A stretch of 64,000 nt of DNA from Bog-756 sp963812885 (lineage in GTDB: Bacteria; Actinomycetota; Acidimicrobiia; Acidimicrobiales; RAAP-2). The notes beneath the pieces are model-generated. The model saw nothing but the letters and a program-made list of their open reading frames with translations, was not told where the DNA came from and did no database searches. The stretch is from the NCBI GenBank assembly GCA_963812885.1, contig CAWEWZ010000007.1, positions 434,001-498,000 on the forward strand, given 5' to 3'. Below are positions 26,943 to 35,226 of the stretch, piece by piece (within the stretch, counting starts at the first letter, position 1; every line of letters begins with the position of its first letter). A program made the position numbers and the translations under genes.

Positions 26943-29405
26943 ATGTCAGACGCCATTACCGTATCGGCGCCCATCAGTGGCACCGACCGCACACTCACCT
27001 TCCAGACCGGCAAGCTGGCCCAGTTGGCCGATGGAGCCGTCGAGGCCCGGATCGGGGACACCATCCTGCTGGCCACGGCCACCGCGTCCCGATCCGTCCG
27101 GGAGGGGGCCGACTTCTTCCCCCTCACCGTCGACATCGAGGAGCGGGCCTACGCCGCCGGCAAGATCCCCGGCTCGTTCTTCCGGCGGGAGGGCAAGTCC
27201 TCGGACCAGGCCATCCTCACCTGCCGCCTGATCGACCGGCCGCTGCGCCCCTCCTTCCCCAAGGGCTTCCGCAACGAGGTCCACATCGTCGGGACCATCT
27301 TCGGGGCGGACCAGGTCAACCCGCATGACGTCCTGGCCATCAACGCCGCCTCCGCCGCCCTGATGATCTCGGGCATCCCCTTCGAGGGGCCGATCGGTGC
27401 CGTCCGGGTGGCCTACTCCACCGACGGGCAGTGGATCCCGCACCCGAGCTTCCAAGAGGGCGACGAGTCGACCTTCGAACTGGTGGTGGCCGGCCGGGCC
27501 CTCAGCGACGCCGATGACGCCGAGATCGCCATCATGATGGTCGAAGCCGGAGGCTCGGAGCGCTCGTTCCAGTACTACGACGAGGGCGCCCCCCAGGTGA
27601 CCGAAGAGGTCCTGGCCGACGGGCTCGAGGCAGCCAAGAAGTGGATCCGCGAATCGATCGTCCTGCAGCGTCAGATGGTCGAGGCCTACGTGGCCGCCCG
27701 CGGCCCGGTGGAGATCATCGAGTACTCGACCTTCTCCGACTACGAGGACGATGTGTTCGAGCGGGTCCAGGCCGTCGGCACCGAGGCGCTGACCTCGGCC
27801 AACACCATCGTGGCCAAGGCCGAACGCAATGCCGCCATCGATGCCGCCACCGCCACCATCCGGGAGACCTTGGCCGCCGAGTTCCCCGACCGGGAGGGCG
27901 AGGTCAAAGCGGCGGTGCGGGGGCTGACCAAGAAGCTGGTCCGCCGGCGGATCGTGGAGGAGGGACTCCGGATCGACGGACGGACCACATCGGAGATCCG
28001 GCCACTTTCGGCGGAGGTCGACCTGTTCCCGACCGCCCACGGCTCCGCCCTCTTCCAGCGGGGTGAGACCCAGGTGCTCAACGTGACCACGCTGGGCATG
28101 CCCAGGATGAACCAGTTGCTCGACACCATCACCCCCGACGAGCACAAGCGGTACATGCACCACTACAACTTCCCCCCGTTCTCCACCGGTGAGACCGGGT
28201 TCATGCGTGGTCCGAAGCGCAGGGAGATCGGGCACGGTCTGCTGGCCGAGCGGGCCCTGCTGCCCGTCGTCCCCTACGAGGAGGACTTCCCCTACACGCT
28301 GCGACTGGTGTCCGACGTGCTGGCGTCGAACGGCTCCACCTCGATGGCGTCGGTGTGCGGTTCGACCCTGTCGATGATGGCCGCCGGCGTCCCGTTGAAG
28401 GCACCGGTGGCCGGTATCGCCATGGGTCTGGTCTACGACGGTGGTACCTACGTCACCCTCACCGACATCCTCGGGGCCGAGGACGCCTTCGGCGACATGG
28501 ACTTCAAGGTGGCCGGAACCAAGGACGTGGTCACCGCGCTGCAGCTCGACACCAAAATCGACGGCCTGCCGCTCGATGTCCTGACCAAGGCGCTGCTCCA
28601 GGCCAAGGAGGCCCGGCTCACCATCCTCGATGTCATGGCCGCGGCCATCCCTGCGCCCCGCACCGAGGTGGCCGAGTCGGCTCCCAAGATCATCTCCTTC
28701 GAGATCCCCATGGACAAGATCGGCGAGGTCATCGGGCCCAAGGGCAAGGTCATCAACTCGCTGCAGCAGGAGACCGGTGCCGACATCGCCGTCGACGACG
28801 ACGGGATGGTGGGAACGGTGACCATCGGGGCCAAGGACGGGACGGCGGTCGAAGAGGCCAGGCGCCGGATCTCGACCATCCTCGACCCGCCGCTGGCCGA
28901 GGTCGGAGCCACCTACCCGGGCAAGGTGGTCAACATCACCAAGTTCGGGGCCTTCGTCAACATCCTTCCCGGTCGTGACGGACTGCTCCACATCTCGAAG
29001 ATCGGCCAGGGGAAGCGGGTCGAGCGGGTCGAGGACGTCCTCGAGTTGGGTCAGCCGGTCGAGGTCACCGTGGACGACATCGACCCCCAGGGGAAGGTGT
29101 CCCTGTCGTTGGCCGGCGAGCCTCCGGCGGATCGGGCCCCGGCTGCCGACCGTGGGGACCGGAGCAACGGCGGCGGGCGCAGCCGCCCGCCCCGGGGGGA
29201 CCACTCCGATCCGGGCGACCGTTCCGACCGCGGTCGCCGACCGGCCGAGTCCAAGCCGGTGCCGGCCGGTGCCGCCTCCTTCGAGGAGGCCTTCGAGGTC
29301 GAGCTGGTCCAGGAATTCGGGGACCTGGGACCGGCGGTGTCCGAGTCGTCGGACCGCCCCGCCGGGGGTGGCGGAGGCGGCCGGGGTGGTCGCCGCCGCC
29401 GTTGA
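26943..29405 (+). CDS. pnp: polyribonucleotide nucleotidyltransferase (PNPase)
   Basis: 820 residues, intact, with AAGGAG seven bases before the ATG. There are two RNase PH-like halves: the first includes PGSFFRREGKSSDQAILTCR, the second FNVTTLGMP-like LNVTTLGMPRM and MGLVYDGGTYVTLTDILG with catalytic Asp in EDAFGDMDFKVAGT. They are followed by a KH domain (KIGEVIGPKGKVINSL) and an S1 domain (YPGKVVNITKFGAFVNI). The tail is disordered, rich in Arg, Gly and Asp, and ends GGRGGRRRR, a likely RNA-binding or degradosome contact. It degrades RNA 3' to 5' by phosphorolysis. The first core is complete, which is usual in actinobacteria. Confidence 0.98.
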   Translation: MSDAITVSAPISGTDRTLTFQTGKLAQLADGAVEARIGDTILLATATASRSVREGADFFPLTVDIEERAYAAGKIPGSFFRREGKSSDQAILTCRLIDRPLRPSFPKGFRNEVHIVGTIFGADQVNPHDVLAINAASAALMISGIPFEGPIGAVRVAYSTDGQWIPHPSFQEGDESTFELVVAGRALSDADDAEIAIMMVEAGGSERSFQYYDEGAPQVTEEVLADGLEAAKKWIRESIVLQRQMVEAYVAARGPVEIIEYSTFSDYEDDVFERVQAVGTEALTSANTIVAKAERNAAIDAATATIRETLAAEFPDREGEVKAAVRGLTKKLVRRRIVEEGLRIDGRTTSEIRPLSAEVDLFPTAHGSALFQRGETQVLNVTTLGMPRMNQLLDTITPDEHKRYMHHYNFPPFSTGETGFMRGPKRREIGHGLLAERALLPVVPYEEDFPYTLRLVSDVLASNGSTSMASVCGSTLSMMAAGVPLKAPVAGIAMGLVYDGGTYVTLTDILGAEDAFGDMDFKVAGTKDVVTALQLDTKIDGLPLDVLTKALLQAKEARLTILDVMAAAIPAPRTEVAESAPKIISFEIPMDKIGEVIGPKGKVINSLQQETGADIAVDDDGMVGTVTIGAKDGTAVEEARRRISTILDPPLAEVGATYPGKVVNITKFGAFVNILPGRDGLLHISKIGQGKRVERVEDVLELGQPVEVTVDDIDPQGKVSLSLAGEPPADRAPAADRGDRSNGGGRSRPPRGDHSDPGDRSDRGRRPAESKPVPAGAASFEEAFEVELVQEFGDLGPAVSESSDRPAGGGGGGRGGRRRR

Positions 29406-29511
29406 GCACGCATCGCCTCACGGTGGGGGGACCAACGCTCCCCACCGTGCGGCGGAACCAGCACACTGACCATCGGCCGGAGGTCGCCACGGCGGCCGTG
29501 GGCGGGCGGCC

Positions 29512-30768
29512 ATGATCCTCACCGAGGTACTGCCCTCGGGCTTGTCCCTGGCCACCGAGGGCATGGAGGACGCCCGCTCGGTGTGCATCGGCTTCTGGGT
29601 GGGGACCGGGTCCCGCGACGAGGGCGCCGGCGACGCCGGCGCGTCCCACTTCCTCGAACACCTCTTGTTCAAGGGCACCGCCGAACGATCCTCGTCGGCC
29701 ATCGCCGAAGCGGTCGACGAGGTCGGTGGGGACTTCAACGCCTTCACCACCAAGGAGTACACGTCCTTCTACATCCGGCTGTTGGCCGAACACCTCGGGC
29801 TGGGCCTGGACATCCTCTCCGACATCATGTGGGCCCCGGCCCTCCGCCCGGCCGACCTGGATGCCGAACGGCTGGTCATCCTGGACGAGATCCTGATGCA
29901 CGCCGACGAGCCCTCGGACGAGGCCGCCGAGCAGAGCTCGGCGGCGCTGTTCCCCGACCACCCGCTGGGACGGGAGGTGCTCGGCAGCCACGACTCGGTG
30001 GCGGCCATGACCGCGGCGCGGATCCGCGAGTTCTTCGCCCTGCACTACCGGCCCGGCAACATGGTGGTGGCGGTGGCCGGCGATCTGGACCACCGGGCGG
30101 TGGCCGACGGACTCGAGTCCAGGTTCGCCGGTCAACTCGGCGGCAGCACCCCCTCCCGTCAGCCCCCCGGCGACAAGGTCGAACCCCTGCGGGTGGTGCG
30201 GAGGGGAACCGAGCAGGCCCATCTGGTGCTCGCCGCCCGGTCGGTCAACCGGACCGACCCGCGGCGCTACGCGCTGGCCGTGCTCAACCACGTGCTGGGC
30301 GGCGGGCTCTCGAGCCGGCTGTTCCAGGAGATCCGCGAGCGCCGCGGGTTGGCCTACTCGGTGTGGTCCGAGCGGGTCGCCTACCACGATGCCGGCACGA
30401 TCAGTGTGGGGATGGGAACGGCCCCCGAGCACGTGCCCGAGGTACTCGACATCGTCGCCTCCGAGCTCGAGATGCTGGGCGCCGAGGGGATCACCGAGCG
30501 GGAGCTGGCCATCGCCAAGGGGAACCTGCGGGCCGAGACGCTGCTGGCCTGCGAGGACTCGGGGGCCAGGATGAGCCGGATCGGAGCCAGCCTGCTGCTC
30601 CACGGGGAGATCCTGACCGTGGACCAGGTCCTGGCCCGGGTGGAGGCGCTGACCCTCGAGGAGATCCGCGCCGCCGCCGAGGAGCTGGTGGCCGCGCCGC
30701 GGAGCCTTTCGGTGGTCGGGCCGTTCGGGGAGTCCGACTTCGACCGCATCCCGCTCCGGCTGGGCTGA
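29512..30768 (+). CDS. M16 family zinc protease (mitochondrial processing peptidase-like)
   Basis: 418 residues. The inverted zinc motif HxxEH appears as SHFLEHLLFKGT (about residue 46), with the third ligand Glu downstream in LVILDEILMHADE. The C-terminal half has the M16 pattern VLNHVLGGGLSSRLFQEIRE and RGLAYSVWSE. This is the catalytic-type M16B subunit, typically cytoplasmic in actinobacteria, where it lies between pnp and dapB as here. The substrate is unknown. ATG 29512 follows a 106-bp gap after pnp that holds nothing else. Confidence 0.92.
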   Translation: MILTEVLPSGLSLATEGMEDARSVCIGFWVGTGSRDEGAGDAGASHFLEHLLFKGTAERSSSAIAEAVDEVGGDFNAFTTKEYTSFYIRLLAEHLGLGLDILSDIMWAPALRPADLDAERLVILDEILMHADEPSDEAAEQSSAALFPDHPLGREVLGSHDSVAAMTAARIREFFALHYRPGNMVVAVAGDLDHRAVADGLESRFAGQLGGSTPSRQPPGDKVEPLRVVRRGTEQAHLVLAARSVNRTDPRRYALAVLNHVLGGGLSSRLFQEIRERRGLAYSVWSERVAYHDAGTISVGMGTAPEHVPEVLDIVASELEMLGAEGITERELAIAKGNLRAETLLACEDSGARMSRIGASLLLHGEILTVDQVLARVEALTLEEIRAAAEELVAAPRSLSVVGPFGESDFDRIPLRLG

Positions 30769-30809
30769 GCCGGGCGTCCCTGGTGCCGGGCCGGCAACCG
30801 ACGCGACGG

Positions 30810-30815
30810 TAGGGT
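30810..30815 (+). promoter_or_regulatory. leaderless -10 hexamer for dapB
   Basis: TAGGGT, seven bases before ATG 30823 of dapB. Confidence 0.55.
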
Positions 30816-30822
30816 GGCCGGC

Positions 30823-31633
30823 ATGCGCGTGGGAGTGGTCGGAGCCGGCGGGAAGATGGGCCGTGAAGTCTGCCGCGCCGTGGTTGCCCACCCCGAGCTC
30901 GACCTGGTGGCCGCCGTGGATCCCGCCCATGCCGGCGCTCGGTCTGGACACACTGATCGGACCCCCGGCCGCCGGGGTGCGGGTCGCCGGCGGGCTCGAG
31001 GAACTGGCCGCCGCCGGGGCCGAGGTGGTGGTCGACTTCACCCGGATCGACGTGGCCCGGGACACGCTGGCCTACTGCGCCACCGAGGGCATCCATGTGG
31101 TGGTCGGGACCACCGGCTTCTCCGAGGAGGACCTGGCCGACCTCCGGCTCCGTTTCGGCGGGCCCCGGTCCCCGAACTGCATCGTGGCCGCCAACTTCGC
31201 CATCGGTGCCGTGCTGATGATGCGGTTCGCCGAGCTGGCCGCACCCTGGTTCGACGGGGTGGAGATCATCGAGCTCCACCAGCCGGGCAAGCTCGACGCG
31301 CCATCGGGCACCTCGCGGCAGACGGCCGAACGGATGGCCGGCGCCCGGACCGCGTCGGGCTCGGAGGTGTTCCCGCCCGACCGGACCGAGACACTGGTGA
31401 TGGAGGGGGCGCGCGGGGGCGACGGCCCGTCGGGTGTGCGCATCCACTCGGTCCGGCTCCCGGGGCTGGTGGCCCATCAGGAGGTGATCTTCGGGGGTGT
31501 GGGCCAGAGCCTGACCATCCGGCACGACTCCTACGACCGGGCGTCGTTCATGGACGGGGTGGTGTTGGCCGTCCGGTCGGTCGCCGACCGACCCGGGGTC
31601 ACCGTCGGCATCGAATCCCTGCTCGGTCTCTGA
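30823..31633 (+). CDS. dapB: 4-hydroxy-tetrahydrodipicolinate reductase, one frameshift
   Basis: Starts MRVGVVGAGGKMGREV, with the NAD(P)H-binding GxGGxxG. The frame changes near 30932, in VDPAHAGA before and LGLDTLIGPPAAGV after; dropping one base joins them to about 270 residues. Later hallmarks are VVVGTTGFSEEDL, NFAIGAVLMMRFAELA, ELHQPGKLDAPSGTS (the catalytic region with the Lys-Asp-Ala-Pro-Ser-Gly core) and SYDRASFMDGVVLA. It makes tetrahydrodipicolinate for the diaminopimelate/lysine pathway. dapA lies 2.7 kb downstream, separated by the TetR/diiron genes. Confidence 0.94.
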
Positions 31634-31650
31634 GCCGAGGCCCTCCGGCG

Positions 31651-32256
31651 ATGGACGACACTCGCCAGCGGATCCTCGAGGCCACCTACGCCTGCGTGGC
31701 CCGTTGGGGATTGGCCAAGACGACGATCGAGGACGCGGCCCGGGAAGCCAAGGTGTCGCGGGCCACCGTCTACCGGACCTTCCCCGGTGGCCGGGACGAG
31801 CTGATCGACGCCGTGGTGGCCTGGGCCACCCTCGAGTTCTTCGCCCGTCTCTACGAACGGGTGCACGGCGCCGAGAGCCTGGAGGAGGTGATGGAGCGCG
31901 GGATCATGTTCGCCCATCGGTCCATCGTCGAGCACGAGGTCCTGCAGCGGGTGATGCAGACCGAGCCGGAAAAGCTCCTGCCCGCCCTCACCGTGGAGAG
32001 CAACCGGATCCGGCGGGGCATCGCCGAGTTCCTGGTCCCCTATCTCGAGCAGCGCGGGGTGGCCGAGGGGGTCGACCTGAAGGAGGCGGCGGACTTCCTG
32101 GCCCGGATGGTGCTGTCCTACATGTCCTCACCGGGCCGTTGGGACCTCGACGATCCGGCCCAGGTGGCCCAGCTGGTCAGGTCCGAGCTACTGGCCGGCG
32201 TGGTCGCCGGGCCCGGGCCGGCCGCTCCGGCCGGGACCATCGAGCCCCTGCGTTGA
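31651..32256 (+). CDS. TetR-family transcriptional regulator 1
   Basis: 201 residues from ATG 31651, 17 bases after dapB. The N-terminal HTH reads RILEATYACVARWGLAKTTI and AREAKVSRATVYRTFPGGRDEL, the TetR pattern. The C-terminal ligand domain is helical and not assignable to a ligand. It is paralogous to the next gene: both share SRATVYR-FPGGRDEL and a similar helical core. It probably represses this locus, including the diiron protein gene; that is inference from position. Confidence 0.88.
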   Translation: MDDTRQRILEATYACVARWGLAKTTIEDAAREAKVSRATVYRTFPGGRDELIDAVVAWATLEFFARLYERVHGAESLEEVMERGIMFAHRSIVEHEVLQRVMQTEPEKLLPALTVESNRIRRGIAEFLVPYLEQRGVAEGVDLKEAADFLARMVLSYMSSPGRWDLDDPAQVAQLVRSELLAGVVAGPGPAAPAGTIEPLR

Positions 32257-32282
32257 CAATGAGACAAAATCCGACCTAGCGT
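32253..32282 (+). promoter_or_regulatory. promoter for TetR gene 2
   Basis: TTGACA (32253-32258), 18-bp spacer, TAGCGT (32277-32282), then seven bases to GTG 32290. The -35 overlaps the stop of TetR gene 1. This is the best complete example of the window's leaderless promoter form. Confidence 0.7.
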
Positions 32283-32289
32283 TTCAGCC

Positions 32290-33036
32290 GTGGCCGCCGG
32301 GAAGACAGCGCTGCGTGTGATGCCGGGTGCCGACGGGGCCGGGGCGGACCTCGACGCCGGGGCCGACCCGGGCCAGTCGTCGCGGCACCGCGAGCGGGTC
32401 ATCGATGCCACCTTGACCTGCCTGGCCCGGCAGGGCACGGCCAAGACGACCGTGGACGACATCGCCCGGGCCGCCGGTGTGTCGCGGGCCACCGTCTACC
32501 GGGTGTTCCCGGGGGGCAGGGACGAACTGTTGGCCGCCGTGGTGGACACCGAGATGGCCCGGTTGTTCTCGGCCCTCGGGGTCCGGCTGGGCGAGGCCGG
32601 CGATCTGACCGAGGCGCTGGTCGGCGGCATCGTCGAGGCCTCGACCCGGATACGCGACCATCAGGCGCTGGCCTACCTGGTCGAGCACGAACCCGGGTTG
32701 GTCCTCGGGCATCTGGCCTTCGACGAGTCCGAGCGCCTGTTGACGACCGCGTCACGGTTCACGGCGCCGTTCCTGGCCCGGTGGATGAGCCCCGACGAAG
32801 CCGGCCGGGTGGCCGAGTGGGCCACCCGCATCGTCCTCTCCTACGCCATCGCCCCCTCGGCCCACATGGACCTCACCGACGTGGGCCGGGCCACCCATCT
32901 GGTGGAGACCTTCATGCTGCCCGGCATCGGCGCGCTGCACGCGTCGGCCGCCGCACCGACGATCGACATCACCCCCTTCGAGTCCGAACGCCAACCCCGA
33001 CAATCCGCCCGATCCGAGCAGGGAGACGAGCCATGA
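32290..33036 (+). CDS. TetR-family transcriptional regulator 2
   Basis: 248 residues from GTG 32290, leaderless. A 35-residue disordered Ala/Gly/Asp lead precedes the HTH: RVIDATLTCLARQGTAKTTV, then AARAAGVSRATVYRVFPGG (as ARAAGVSRATVYRVF). Its stop overlaps the ATG of the diiron protein gene (ATGA), so the two are translationally coupled and it is the likely regulator of that enzyme. Two neighbouring TetR proteins with a near-identical recognition helix may bind the same operator. Confidence 0.88.
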   Translation: MAAGKTALRVMPGADGAGADLDAGADPGQSSRHRERVIDATLTCLARQGTAKTTVDDIARAAGVSRATVYRVFPGGRDELLAAVVDTEMARLFSALGVRLGEAGDLTEALVGGIVEASTRIRDHQALAYLVEHEPGLVLGHLAFDESERLLTTASRFTAPFLARWMSPDEAGRVAEWATRIVLSYAIAPSAHMDLTDVGRATHLVETFMLPGIGALHASAAAPTIDITPFESERQPRQSARSEQGDEP

Positions 33037-34166
33037 CCACCGAAATGAGCAGCACCGAGGAGATCATCGGTCGAGCCGAGATCGACGATTTCGAGACCAT
33101 CCTGTCGGTGGTCGGCACCGAGGAGGCCGACGGCCGTCACGTCGTCCATTCGGAGTACGACTCCATCTTCACCTGGGACTACGAAAAGGGCCGGCGCCCG
33201 AAGTTGAACAAGCTCTACGAGAAGGCCAAGGGTGCCCAGTGGAACGGGGAGACCGATCTCCCGTGGGAGATCGAGGTCGACCAGGAGCGGCTGGTGCGCG
33301 AACAGGCCGAGGCCACCGGCGGGTTCGGGGCCGGGTTCGATCTGGCCGGTACCCCGGTGGAGAAGTGGGGTGACAAGGAGTGGGTGACCTTCGGCGTCGA
33401 GAGCCAGAACTGGACGCTCTCGCAGTTCCTCCACGGCGAGCAGGGCGCCCTCATCTGCACGGCCAAGATCGTGGAGTCGGTGCCGTGGATCGATGCCAAG
33501 TACTACGCCTCCACCCAGGTGATGGACGAGGCTCGGCACGTCGAGGTGTTCGGCAAGTACCTCGACGAGAAGCTCTCCGGGCACTACCCGGTCAACGCCC
33601 ACCTCCGGATGCTGCTCGACGACATCATCGCCGACTCGCGCTGGGACCTGACCTATCTGGGGATGCAGATCATGGTCGAGGGCCTGGCGCTCGCCGCGTT
33701 CGGCTTCATGCACCAGATGACCGGCGACCCGCTGCTCAAGAAGTTGCTGCGCTACGTGATGGCCGACGAGGCCCGCCACGTCGCCTTCGGGGTCCTCAGC
33801 CTGCAGGAGTACTACGAGGGCCTGAACGCGGCCGAGCTGCGTGAGCGCCAGGAGTTCGCCTTCGAGGCTGCCGTGCGGATGCGGGACCGCTTCCTCCAAC
33901 AGGAGGTCTGGGACCGGATGGGTGTCGACCCCAAGGCCATCGTCCCGGTCGTGCAGCAGGCGCCCGAGCGCGGCGAATTCCAGGCGCTGCTCTTCTCCAA
34001 GATCGTCCCCAACTGCAAGAAGCTGGGCCTCCTGGATGCCGCCGACGGCTGGCTCCGCACCAAGTTCACCGAGCTCGGTGTCATCGAATTCGAGTCATGG
34101 GTGGACACCACCGAGGAATACGACGCGCTGGCCTCGGTGCCGCCCAAGGACCGAATCGCCTCCTGA
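33033..34166 (+). CDS. ferritin-like diiron oxygenase/desaturase-type protein
   Basis: 377 residues. The ligand pattern of a ferritin-like diiron site is complete and in order: Glu in FLHGEQGALICT, ExxH in QVMDEARHVEVFGKYL, Glu in QIMVEGLALAAFGFM, and ExxH in YVMADEARHVAFGVLSLQE. The length and spacing resemble R2-like and AurF-like N-oxygenases or acyl desaturases more than ferritin itself. GGGAGA precedes the ATG, which overlaps the TetR stop. The substrate is unknown. A 148-bp gap with the dapA promoter follows. Confidence 0.85.
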   Translation: MTTEMSSTEEIIGRAEIDDFETILSVVGTEEADGRHVVHSEYDSIFTWDYEKGRRPKLNKLYEKAKGAQWNGETDLPWEIEVDQERLVREQAEATGGFGAGFDLAGTPVEKWGDKEWVTFGVESQNWTLSQFLHGEQGALICTAKIVESVPWIDAKYYASTQVMDEARHVEVFGKYLDEKLSGHYPVNAHLRMLLDDIIADSRWDLTYLGMQIMVEGLALAAFGFMHQMTGDPLLKKLLRYVMADEARHVAFGVLSLQEYYEGLNAAELRERQEFAFEAAVRMRDRFLQQEVWDRMGVDPKAIVPVVQQAPERGEFQALLFSKIVPNCKKLGLLDAADGWLRTKFTELGVIEFESWVDTTEEYDALASVPPKDRIAS

Positions 34167-34256
34167 GGCGGGGTCCACCGAGGCCCTCCGGTGGAGTCGA
34201 CCGGCCGGCCTCGGCCCGGGGGACCGGCCGGCGCCGACGGGTCGGGTGGCTGCTGG

Positions 34257-34262
34257 TAGCCT
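34257..34262 (+). promoter_or_regulatory. leaderless -10 hexamer ahead of dapA
   Basis: TAGCCT, eight bases before GTG 34271, which opens a 13-codon frame (VAQLVIPVVRSRG) ending two bases before the dapA start. Confidence 0.5.
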
Positions 34263-34270
34263 GCGACATC

Positions 34271-34312
34271 GTGGCCCAATTGGTGATTCCCGTCGTCCGG
34301 TCGAGAGGCTGA
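34271..34312 (+). CDS. possible 13-residue leader peptide before dapA
   Basis: GTG 34271 to TGA 34312, encoding VAQLVIPVVRSRG. It sits at the position expected for a leaderless start behind TAGCCT. The dapA ribosome site GAGAGG lies inside its 3' end, so translation of the two would be coupled. It contains no Lys run, so a lysine attenuator is not indicated. It may be just the start of the leader by chance. Confidence 0.35.
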   Translation: MAQLVIPVVRSRG

Positions 34313-34314
34313 AG

Positions 34315-35226
34315 ATGCCACGCTTCGGCTCGGTGCTGACGGCGATGGTCACCCCGTTCGACGATGACGGCGGGCTGGACCTGGATGCCGCCGCCGCCGT
34401 GGCCCGCCACCTGGCCGATACGGGCAGCGAGGGCCTGGTGGTGGCCGGGACCACCGGCGAGGGCCCGGTGCTCACCGACGCCGAGCGCATCGAGCTCTTC
34501 CGGGCCGTGCTCGAAGCGGTCGACGTCCCGGTCATCGCGTCGACGGGGACCAACGACACCGCCCATTCGGTGATGCTGACCCGCCGAGGCCGAAGCGGCC
34601 GGCGCCCATGCCGTGCTGGCCGTGACCCCCTACTACAACCGCCCGTCGCCGGCCGGTCTGTCCGCCCACTTCCGGGCCATCGCCGCCGCCTCCGCCCTTC
34701 CCGTGGTCCTCTACGACATCCCCGTCCGCTCGGGACGCCGGATCGGCCCCGAGCTGACCATCGAACTGGCTCGCAACGTGGAGAACATCGTCGGCGTGAA
34801 GGAATCCACCGGCGACGTGGCCACCGCGGCGATCGTGGTGGCGGAGACCCCGCCCGACTTCGACGTGTACTGCGGCGACGACTCGCTCACCCTGCCGTTC
34901 CTCTCCATCGGCGGCGCCGGCATCATCAGCGTGGCCGCCCACTGGGCCGGCCCCCTGTTCGCCGAGATGATCAGCAGCTACCGGTCCGGCGAGCGTCGAG
35001 CAGGCCAAGGCCGTCAACCAGCAGTTGGCTGAGTCGTACCGGTTCGAGTCCACCGACGAGTATCCCGAATCCCGTCCCGGCCAAGGCCGCGTGCCGGGCC
35101 CTCGGGCTGGCGGTCGGCCAGTGCCGACTGCCCAATCCTCCGGCACCGGGCGAGCTCGAGGATCAGGCCCGCGCCGTCATCTCGAAGTTGAGCCCGCTGA
35201 TCGCCGCCCACCAGTCTGTTGCCTGA
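34315..35226 (+). CDS. dapA: 4-hydroxy-tetrahydrodipicolinate synthase, three frameshifts
   Basis: Starts MPRFGSVLTAMVTPFDDDGG; GTTGEGPVLTDAERIELF is the pyruvate-binding region. Breaks occur near 34588 (extra C in acccgcc), 34994 and 35066 (extra C in tatcccgaat). The pieces in order read AVTPYYNRPSPAGLSAHF, LYDIPVRSGRRI, NIVGVKESTGD (Schiff-base Lys), YCGDDSLTLPFLSIGG, EQAKAVNQQLAESYR and VPAKAACRALGLAVGQ, ending HQSVA at 35226. Joined it is about 300 residues, the family norm. It condenses pyruvate with aspartate semialdehyde, the first dedicated step to diaminopimelate and lysine. Confidence 0.93.
   Translation: MPRFGSVLTAMVTPFDDDGGLDLDAAAAVARHLADTGSEGLVVAGTTGEGPVLTDAERIELFRAVLEAVDVPVIASTGTNDTAHSVMLTRRGRSGRRPCRAGRDPLLQPPVAGRSVRPLPGHRRRLRPSRGPLRHPRPLGTPDRPRADHRTGSQRGEHRRREGIHRRRGHRGDRGGGDPARLRRVLRRRLAHPAVPLHRRRRHHQRGRPLGRPPVRRDDQQLPVRRASSRPRPSTSSWLSRTGSSPPTSIPNPVPAKAACRALGLAVGQCRLPNPPAPGELEDQARAVISKLSPLIAAHQSVA

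Noticed and set aside
26946..29204. 752-codon open frame antisense to pnp
   Set aside because: It mirrors the codon pattern of the intact pnp gene; high GC makes long antisense frames common. Its product is His/Gly/Asp-rich with no family motif.
34588..35070. Programmed frameshifting in dapA
   Set aside because: There are three breaks, no slippery heptamer plus pseudoknot was noticed, and similar breaks occur in many unrelated genes; sequence error is simpler.
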